This document shows, piece by piece, positions 56,149 to 64,000 of a stretch of DNA of 64,000 nucleotides. Under the pieces are notes generated by a model that saw nothing but the letters and a program-made list of their open reading frames with translations, was not told the origin of the DNA and ran no database searches. Source of the DNA: Davidsoniella eucalypti (taxonomy: Eukaryota > Ascomycota > Sordariomycetes > Microascales > Ceratocystidaceae). The position numbers and the translations under genes are program-made. Location of the stretch: assembly GCA_004009845.1 (NCBI GenBank), contig RMBW01000001.1, positions 1 through 64,000 on the forward strand, given 5' to 3'. Each line of letters opens with the position of its first letter. Position 1 is the stretch's first letter.

Positions 56149-57111
56149 ATGTCCAACTTGCAGTATGACGCCGAATACCTCAAAACCTTCGGGGCCTTGA
56201 TGCCACGAAAACAATGGAATTGCATGGAGGAAATCAAAATCGGCACATCTCAGTGTATGGAAGCACATAGCCTCAGCTATGAATCGTCTACTCCGGACCC
56301 CACTGTGAGAAGCTGTTTCCCCATACACAGCTTTGACAATAGCTTGATCGATATTCACGTCGTACACCCATCCGACTCAAACAAAGAAGGCTCTCTTCAG
56401 CCCATCGTCTTCTACGTCCATCCCGGTGGACACTGTTGTAGCACGACGTCGTTTTTCTTGCCTCTGCTCTCGCGATACGCTCGTTCGTCTAACATGAGCT
56501 TCTATGCCGTAGACTACCGACTGGCACCCGAATTCCCTTCACCGTACAGTGAGAACGATGTTTCTACCGCATATAAATATCTTGTTGAGAAACATCAAGA
56601 CTACCATATTGACCCACGCAAAATCATCGTCATGGGCGACTCAAGCGGTGCCGGAATTGCGGCGGGCTTGTGTTTGAAACTTCGTGATGAGAAGTACGAC
56701 TTTCCACCAGTGAAACAAGTGCTCTGCGAACCCATGCTAGACGACCGTACTGTTCTAGACGAAAATGAACCTCTCATGCAGTTTCTGGCATGGTATCCGG
56801 CCGAAAACAAACTGTGCTGGGAAGCCGTGCTCGGCAAAGAGAACGCTGGCGTTGAAGATGCTCCAGTGTCTATCTACACTGCCCCCGGGCGCGCCAAGGA
56901 TCTTTCTGGCCTCCCATCCACGTATATCGACATTGGATCACTTGATCTGTTTGTGGGCGAAACATTGGAGTACGCTAAGAAACTCTGGGACGCTGCGGTT
57001 CCCGTTGAGCTACATGTGTGGCCAGGTCTCCCCCATCTACATGACTTTTACGGGCTCTCTACGACAGCACGCACGATGGGTATACGGGTCACAGCAATCA
57101 AGAAGGTTTAA
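56149..57111 (+). CDS. alpha/beta hydrolase, hormone-sensitive-lipase type
   Basis: Single exon, 320 residues. Oxyanion motif HPGGH (HGGG variant) at ~92-96 within PIVFYVHPGGHCC. YRLAPEFPSPYSENDVSTAY is the classical HSL segment. GDSSGAG carries the nucleophile Ser (~165), the family's GDSAG variant. IDIGSLDLFVGE has the catalytic Asp, and WPGLPHLHDFYG the His. All three catalytic residues are present, so it should be an active esterase or lipase-like enzyme. No signal peptide, so cytosolic. Substrate unknown; relatives act on short-chain esters. The Pro in place of Gly in HGGG is a minor oddity. Confidence 0.87.
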   Translation: MSNLQYDAEYLKTFGALMPRKQWNCMEEIKIGTSQCMEAHSLSYESSTPDPTVRSCFPIHSFDNSLIDIHVVHPSDSNKEGSLQPIVFYVHPGGHCCSTTSFFLPLLSRYARSSNMSFYAVDYRLAPEFPSPYSENDVSTAYKYLVEKHQDYHIDPRKIIVMGDSSGAGIAAGLCLKLRDEKYDFPPVKQVLCEPMLDDRTVLDENEPLMQFLAWYPAENKLCWEAVLGKENAGVEDAPVSIYTAPGRAKDLSGLPSTYIDIGSLDLFVGETLEYAKKLWDAAVPVELHVWPGLPHLHDFYGLSTTARTMGIRVTAIKKV

Positions 57112-57441
57112 GGCCACTATTGGTAGCTTTGAATGAAATGTTGTATGATTATTCAAGACACATGAAAGTATATATATGAAAACAAGATGAAAACTATGTA
57201 ATGCTATCCTTTGTAGATAAGTGAGGCACAGACAAAAGCAACAGCCTTTTTGGGCGTCTGGCCCTCGGACTGTACAAGAACGCAGTGATTCTCTATGGTG
57301 AATAAATAAACAAAACAAAAAGTGAATGACACTAACAAATAAAATCACGGAGATGATCAATCTTCGAGGCCTAGTGTACTGTAGATCCGTAGGCCAGGTG
57401 TTCCTCCCTTGTTCTTCTTTTCATCCAACTCATTGATCTCG
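57112..57441. other. 3'-3' spacer, no gene seen
   Basis: Short convergent spacer between the hydrolase and the four-pass membrane protein. Confidence 0.5.
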
Positions 57442-58976
57442 TTACTGCTTCAAAGCGCCGTTCCATCTGCGCTTACGTCCTTCTCTCCACGATTCTTCCG
57501 TCAAGTCGATCTCGTTCATCAACTCTTCAGTATCAACCGTCATTCTACGCGATCTCTTCTGGGGGCTTTCATCTTCGATACGACCCGTCAAAAGGCCTTC
57601 CTGAGCATCAACCTCGTGCTCTTCGTCGTCGTCTTTGCCCATAATGCTTTCGGCCTCTTCCTCGACAACGCCCAGTGACATAGCAGGGACGGCACTAGAG
57701 TGACGCGCACTGGACACCAAGCATGTTGCGGGAGGTGCTGTGATGACCAGTGATGGGAGACTGTAGCGCTGCTCGGAGCCTTGTTTGGTGGCTTGTTCCT
57801 CGATACCGTTGGTAGGGTTGTAGGGAGTGAGAGACCCGCCGATGGAAGCACGGCGAGGGTGTTTGCTCGGCACCTTTGGCGGTGCCTGTTGGGTCGAGCT
57901 GAGTTGAGCCTTATAAGCCTCGAATTGGGTATCACGCTCGTGACTGTAGGGCTGCATGGGCGGAAGCGTGAATGGTGTGGTGGTGGAGGTGCCAAACGAG
58001 GATGTAGAAGCCGATGTTCCGTTGCTCGATGGTAGAGAGGTAGAGCTGCCATCGCTTGTCGAAGATGTGTCTAAATCTCCACTGTCACTAGCAGAAGATC
58101 CTAAGGCGGTGCTGCCACTCAATGAGTTGCGGTGGGATGTGAAGCTAATGAGCGAGGCAGCAACGGACTTTTGCGAAGACACCGAGTTGGAAGGGACCTC
58201 GGGCCGGCTAATGACCGGGTCTTGAATGGTCGAGCCGCTAGCACTACTGAGGCGACGGGCGTCGTATGCCTCTAGATCCGTGTTGACGGTACGCATGCCG
58301 TAGGGCTTCGTGTTGGAGCTAATGAGATGCTCATCAAAAGATACCGAGTGGAAGTAAGTGTGGATGGAGTAGGTAGCAGGAACCAGCACAGACAAGCTAA
58401 TATTAGAGACCATATTAGTAACCGAATCATGGAACCAGCGCTATATTAGTAGAATCACACAAGAGGAGGCTTGCTTACATGAATAGGCAGTCGAGTACTA
58501 GTCCGGCAATAGCGTAGCTTTGGGTGCTCGAGTGGTAAAAGACGTAGATATCCAGGACAAGGGCACCGATCGAGCAGGTCAACTTGAGAGAGTGTGTGAA
58601 TAACATTGTCCAGGGCGTTAGAGTCTCTTGTATGAACCGGAAGAGCTCATATGTTGTCAATACTAATGATAGCACTGGCAATCCGATATTTGTGCTCTCC
58701 CATCTATATCGAAAGAAGGAAGTGTTAGTGTTTAGGGCTACAGACGAGGACCAGAAGATGTGTCCAGAAGATGAAATCATAGCTGCTAAAGGGCGTCACG
58801 TACACAATGTAAACTGCTTTGGTGGCTACATCGTCAGAAAGAGACTCGAAGAGACGCCATCCAAACAAGCCGAGCAGGGTGGCCATGCAGATGAATTGGA
58901 CGGTCCAGGTGCAGTAAAGCATAGAGCGGCGCCATTTGGCACGCTCAAACTGAGCCTGCGCACGGTGATGGCCCAT
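57442..58976 (-). CDS. four-pass membrane protein with long disordered tail
   Basis: Three exons: 58804-58976, 58479-58703 and 57442-58396; 450 residues. Introns GTACGT...CACTAAC...TAG and GTAAGC...TTACTAAT...TTAG. The second acceptor was chosen because it continues VLDCLFILSVLVPATYSI in frame. Four hydrophobic segments: WTVQFICMATLLGLFGWRLF, LPVLSLVLTTYELF, LKLTCSIGALVLDIYVFY and AIAGLVLDCLFILSVLVPAT. The ~300-residue cytoplasmic tail is Ser/Thr/Pro-rich with an acidic patch (KDDDEEHE). The layout is common among fungal integral membrane proteins of unknown function. A start upstream of 58976 cannot be excluded. Confidence 0.72.
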
Positions 58977-61900
58977 GGTCTGAGCAGAAGTAGGTTTATG
59001 TATGAAGAAGCGTATATGTGGTGAACAGGCGGTGGGGATGTGAGAGACAGGCAAGCGAATGACTTGATTGAATCAGCAGGCAACTGTAGATAGGGTAGAT
59101 ATAAGTGATGGATGGCTGATCAATCAACGAATGGATATTGATTCAGTATCTATGGTCAAGGACGGAGTGTTATAAGGACACCAACAGAACACAAGGCATG
59201 ACGAGAAAAACAAGAACAAAAACAAGAATAGAGAAAAGCCCAAAATGCCAGATTGGTACAGGCCGTGGGAGCCCCTCTTGTATATTTATAAGGCATCATC
59301 ACGGAACTAACGAGTGCCAACTCAACAACAGCGTACTTTGCAGTCGGTAAAATACCGAATAAAGGAAAAGCCTGCGGCAGAGCAAGCGAACAGTTAGTAC
59401 GTGCATTGCAAAGCGCTTGTAGTTGTGGTTTGGTTGGGCTGGAGCACAGTCCGCCAGTACTATGTATATGTGTCTGCAGTCCTTGCGGAAAAGGTACCTA
59501 GAGCGAGAGTACCGAAGCTACGCCCGGCTGTGCAAACAAATGAACTAGGCTATGATGAACCTTGTTGGATTTTCTCTGCCAGGGTCACAACGACAAACAG
59601 CATCATGAACTCTGCTTGTGGGTGGGACGGGCTGCTTGGGTGGTTCAACTCTTTTTTCCATATCGAGTCTTTATTGGCATCAAAGTACCTAGTGTTGTGT
59701 TTTCTGAAGACAGTAATGAGATGTCAATAGAGAAGAGCAGCGTAGACCTGTCAGAGGGCTATGGCTAGCAAAGAAGACAGCGGACGGATGGATGGTTTGT
59801 TTGGGATCTCCGCCCGATGAGGCTATTAACACAGACATGATGACACCGGCTGCTTAATCCCTGCTATTTGGCTTGATGTGGGTGTCAGAGGTAAAAAGCT
59901 GCAGACTTACTAACGCACCTCATGCAAAGCCCGTTGCGAAGGCCCATTCACAGATCCCCATGCCATATAGCTAGCACTACTTATGATGTATGATGATATA
60001 CACTGCGGCTGGCGTTCAGAAGAGCCAATAGGTGGCCAGTGTCTTCTGTCAAGTCTCAGCTCGCCCAATCTGTACCGACAAGCCAGCGAAGAGATCCCTG
60101 TGGGGTGGGTTCCCAGGCCACGCCACACTTGCTTGATGAGCCCCTCACTAACACGCGTTGTTCAGGATCTGCGATACGGGCGTCAACGATGGTAGCGAGA
60201 AGGCCAGAGAAAGCGTACGTTGGCTGGAGAAAGCACTCTGGTGAAGATGTCTGTAGATATGAGCTTTGGCTGGAAACAAGACTTCTCTATAGTTGTTTTC
60301 TCAAGTTTTGACCCCCTGCTGGCACAAGGCGTTTTCCTACCGGGCTTCATGTCTGCTTATGAGGATACTTTTAGCCCGACTAGCATAGAAAAAGAAAAAA
60401 TGAAAAAGTGTCTAGTGTGATCTTCACAGCTGACTAGAACGGGAGGAAGAAACTTTCTCAAGTTACTCACATATATAAGCCGGAATACACGGCAACTACT
60501 CTTTCTTTGTGGCCTGTCTGACCTGACCCGATCTTTGCCTACGTTGAAGCACGTGATCTCTACAATAAACAGTTCGATCAACTAACCATGATTCTATTTG
60601 CTTAAAATCTCTAGTAAAAAGTCTCTTGTGTTTATTCTGGTGACTAGAGCACAGAACAAACAAACAGTTCCAGAAACATTTGGCACTGTAAACGTGCGTT
60701 TTCATCCCTATCAACAACACAACTGTAAGTGTATGACTAAGCTACAATACGTCACGAGAAATGAACAGACAGCACTAGTTGCTATCGAATTACAACTACG
60801 ATTATGTATGTATTAGTAGCTATAGAGAGCCTATTGTGCTACGCCAATTTGCACTATTCTATTCGACAATTTGCACTATTCTATTCGACAATGTCTCCGC
60901 GGCTAGCAAGTCCTCACTTCATTGTACAGGTGTTTCTGTCTGACAACGACGGCCGTAATTTCGATCATAGATTCTGAGTCTCTCAATGTACAACTACTAA
61001 CAAGGACCTAGTTGTAATGATGTTAAATTGTACGCACTAAAATCAACGCCCATACTGTAATCCCAGCCACTTGCTACTAGCCATCCTTGCCCACGTCTAA
61101 TCTTGCGGGAAGCAATGGGGCTACGCCTCTTCCAACGATCTCCATTGTTTTCAGTGGCATTGGGCTTGCGTAAGATGTATATCCTTCTTTCGTTAATTCT
61201 ACACTACTACTGCTGTTTTCATGGTTTGGCTCTCTTCCTATCCGTTTCCCATGGTTCCACCCGCCATGATCGCCACAGGAAACCAGCAGCTTTATTGCAT
61301 CTAGACAGCGCTTTGCAGCACTTCCGTAGGTCTTACATGACCCTGCAGACTACATAACTACACTGATAATAGCAGACTATACAGCATATGTAGTTGACAC
61401 GGTATGGTGTACATAGATTGTATCTACATGCATATGGCTGCTATGATGCACGCCACCTTCTTGAAAGCTTTAATGCTTGGTGTAAGCGGCCCTGGATGCT
61501 CAATCCTCGATATCTTCTCATTTTCTCGCTTTCCCATACAGGAGGAAACAAAATCGAGAATGGCAATGAAACAAAACAGCTTGAACACTCTGTCTACGGT
61601 GAATTCGTCTGTTATCCCATGGACCGCTTTTTATTCCTTCTCGATGTTTCTTTGCATGTACATATACAGATAGTTGTAATCATGTACATACATATCTGTA
61701 TGGTTGTGCATATGTGCTTTACCTACATATACATTCTCTCCTTATGGTGTATTGGTGCCTTAGGATCCAACTCCAAGACCAGTGTCAATTCCTCAGTCCA
61801 TGTGGAATCTACCAAGCGCCCAGCTACAGAGTCTTTGGATGTCTCTCGGCATAGGCATGGCTCACTATGAAGTCTATTGAAACATCCAAAGGTGACTCTG

Positions 61901-62903
61901 ACAAGTCCAGGCTAGCCACAAGAAGCAAAAGTTTGAGCTAAACAGTGATCCCCAAGTCACCACTATCACCACTATCACTACCAGAAGAGTGCTTATAGGT
62001 ATATCTCTCATCCCTAGATCCAACAAGACAGACTGTTGGCTCTTGTGGACGATCGTTGCCACATCCGACTTCGCCTAATTACATTGCTTCCTGTCGAATG
62101 GGATTTCCACTTCAGTCTGCTTCTAGTGTCCTTATGCTATTTTTATACCTCCTCACCTTACCACCAGTCTTACACGCATATTTTAGCGCAAAGTTCATGA
62201 TCCCACCAGTAAAGCACAATCTCACAAGAGAACGAAGTCTATCTACGTTCGGATCTTCTTTTCTTGCTCAACCCATTGGCGCCAGAGGCTTCTCGATGCA
62301 GAGCTAGAAGATTTGTCAAGCTATATTCTTATAGTGACGATCCTACTATGATAGACGCTCAGCTGCAATGAAAACTTCGTGCACATCTAGCCGACGTCAT
62401 GAAGCCAATCAGCACATAGAAAGTCGCCGACTCGCTACCGATCTCTCCATACAATAGCCAGAGTAACTAAAGACACATAACCTACTAATTCACTATTACG
62501 TTAAAAGGAATATCAAGTCAGGAGAAGAAAAAAAGAAAGAACCGTCGTTGTCATGGCTCCGGCGCCACTGCTAGTATTAAGTATATATGATGTCGCAACT
62601 CTAATAATAAGGATAACATAAGAAATAAGATTGTGCTTTCATCAGGGGCAGGGCAGAAATACTCATCCAGTCTTTCTCTGACGCGATATCACGCTCTTAA
62701 CGTGACCATCGCCTTTTGATGTGTAAGATTCAAAGAAAGCTGCTCGAGTAGTACATATCATCCCGTCCGCCGGGCTCTATCAAAGAGCGGGTTTTGCGAG
62801 CCATAGAAGGACCACCAAATGTTACAAAAGACGGCAAATGCATCAAGTGCATCATATATTGAAAGCGGACCAAGTAAACAAAGAGAGAAGAGCCGTCTCA
62901 GAT
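58977..62903. other. intergenic, no gene seen
   Basis: Nearly 4 kb without supportable coding sequence. Frames around 59401-59768, 60039-60420 and 61394-61870 lack domains and splice logic. Contains a 22-bp tandem repeat (60845-60888) and a short ACCACTATC repeat near 61955. Confidence 0.5.
60845..60888 (+). repeat. 22-bp tandem duplication
   Basis: CAATTTGCACTATTCTATTC plus GA occurs twice head to tail (60845-60866, 60867-60888), followed by a partial third CAAT. Confidence 0.8.
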
Positions 62904-63210
62904 TTACCGGCCGGCGTTAGGGGGCAGGTAGACCTTGCTGGAATCGAAGGCAACGGGGTTACCGCTGGCATCAGACATGGCGGCCGAAGAGGCGTCGATG
63001 CCAGAAACGATATCCTCGGCAGGCGGGTCGATGGGCTGGTCAGACTGGCGACGGAAGACATCTAGCGACTTGTTAGTACAACCTGCCCAAGTTGGCTCTT
63101 GTGTTGGTTATATAGAACTCACCCGTATCCTCCAGTTCCTGCCAAATAGCAGCGGGTGCGGCCGAGACAATGGCAGCCAGGGCAGTAATAGCGATAACAG
63201 AGAACTTCAT
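62904..63210 (-). CDS. small secreted protein with dibasic site
   Basis: Two exons: 63123-63210 and 62904-63061, with intron GTGAGT...GCTAG; 81 residues. The first ~19 residues (MKFSVIAITALAAIVSAAP) are a classical signal peptide. The mature part has FRRQ at ~32-35, a possible Kex2 cleavage site, leaving a ~46-residue acidic peptide rich in Asp/Ser/Ala (QSDQPIDPPAEDIVSGID) and ending PPNAGR. There are no cysteines, so it is not a typical disulfide-bonded effector. The upstream region is purine-rich. The total is only 81 aa and no family is recognised; candidate roles (processed peptide, wall-associated or effector) are open. Confidence 0.75.
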
Positions 63211-64000
63211 CTTGAAATAAAGAGAGGGTGATTAAAAAAAAAAAAAGGGCGTTAAAGAAAGGTCGTCCGGCGACAGAGAGAGTAGTAGAAAAGAAAGGCT
63301 GATGAAGACTGGAAGAGCGAGAGATGGTGATGGAGAGAACAAACTAAGCAGGTGTCTTATTCAGAGGGAGCCGCTGTCTATTTGTATCGTTGATTCGATC
63401 ATTCTTCTGTTCTGTACCTGTGGTCAAACATGCACACAGATCACGCACTTTGGCAGCCCAAACATCCAGGTCAGCCATCCAGCCAAAACTCGGTTTCTTC
63501 TCCCGGTCACAAAGGGGGGGCGGCCGTGCTTCAAACAAAGTCTCTCTTCTCTCAGACCAACTCAAACTCACCTGAACAACTCCCATCACTGAGTTTTCAG
63601 CGACACTGTTCACTCCCTCTTAGCATCTTGGTTACTTTTGTGTGTCCTTTCGTTTGGCCTAGGCTGGGACTCTCTTTCTCGGTAGCTGGTGATCCGTGTC
63701 AGAGGTTTTGGCTCATCTTTCATCCTTGATACAAAAAAAGAACTCCGCCCTCTTGCTTTGCCTACTACTCGAAGAAACAAAGTCCGTAAGTCAAGAAACA
63801 TACGGGGTCCCATCATGCTCTTGGGCCGGTTCAGTTGAAGAAGAGACCAGACGGTCTTTAGGGTGGCACATAGATGTCAGGCTTCCCTTCTAGAGTTTAA
63901 GGTTTTTCTTCTCAAGGGAGGCAAAGGGCTTGACGGAACAGAGGCTCAGGCTTGGCATGAACAGAGTTCTTCTACGGCGTAAAACAACCGTGCGTATATG
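63211..64000. other. intergenic to window end, no gene seen
   Basis: Promoter region of the small secreted protein gene (poly(A) run 63233-63246), then spacer. Overlapping frames at 63302-63893 on both strands show no domain. Confidence 0.5.

Noticed and set aside
1..64000. CRISPR array, bacterial operon or prophage
   Set aside because: Spliceosomal introns, fungal proteins and Pol III genes show nuclear fungal DNA; no spacer-repeat array seen.

Overview
The window is nuclear DNA of a fungus, most likely a filamentous ascomycete (Pezizomycotina). The evidence is short introns (about 35-85 nt) with GTA/GTR donors and CTAAC- or CTAAT-like branch sites, 5S rRNA genes dispersed outside an rDNA array, Tad1-like LINE remnants, and proteins of recognisably fungal type (GPN3, Apq12, RPAP1/Rba50, SURF6/Rrp14, Kelch membrane protein). 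Gene density is low, and a large share of the window is non-coding or repeat-derived. Species assignment is inference.

Layout. 0-8 kb: the 3' end of GPN3, an Apq12-like nuclear-envelope protein and a Kelch/Ser-Thr-rich membrane protein. 8-18.2 kb: a gene desert with one minute poly(A) retroposon. 18.2-18.5 kb: an intact 5S rRNA gene and a tandem 11-nt-deleted copy, each with a TATA box at the same upstream distance. 18.7-24.5 kb and 34.0-39.8 kb: two near-identical copies, in inverted orientation, of a ~5.5-kb segment. Each carries an intact two-exon gene (895 and 874 aa) and a rearranged LINE fragment. Between them lie RPAP1, a broken DJ-1/PfpI-like gene and a single-pass membrane protein. 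40-46.3 kb: an MFS transporter, tRNA-Gln(CUG), a GNAT acetyltransferase and a PLP-dependent group II decarboxylase. 47.8-48.1 kb: a split tRNA-Lys-like relic. 48.9-51.4 kb: a third, diverged member of the duplicated gene family. 53.8-59 kb: SURF6/Rrp14, an HSL-type alpha/beta hydrolase and a four-pass membrane protein. 62.9-63.2 kb: a small secreted protein with a dibasic site.

The most interesting content is the duplicated family. It combines an N-terminal coiled coil of tandem repeats, a nuclease-like core with E-x-K followed by Q-x3-Y (RecB-like PD-(D/E)XK signature), a Cys/His patch and a C-terminal kinase-like domain (HGD...N...IDFD). The architecture resembles the nuclease-plus-kinase effector-like proteins that travel with transposons in eukaryotes; their role here is unknown. 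The two copies are near-identical except for one sharply divergent island just before the nuclease motif. Their ~230-320-bp flanking segment A is upstream of the gene in one copy and downstream in the other, as if circularly permuted. The window also holds two kinds of very short retroposed insertions with perfect target-site duplications: a ~38-bp palindromic core with a poly(A) tail, and LINE 3' ends of only 24 and 39 bp.

All gene models with introns were built by hand from splice signals and reading-frame continuity; none was checked against transcripts or databases.
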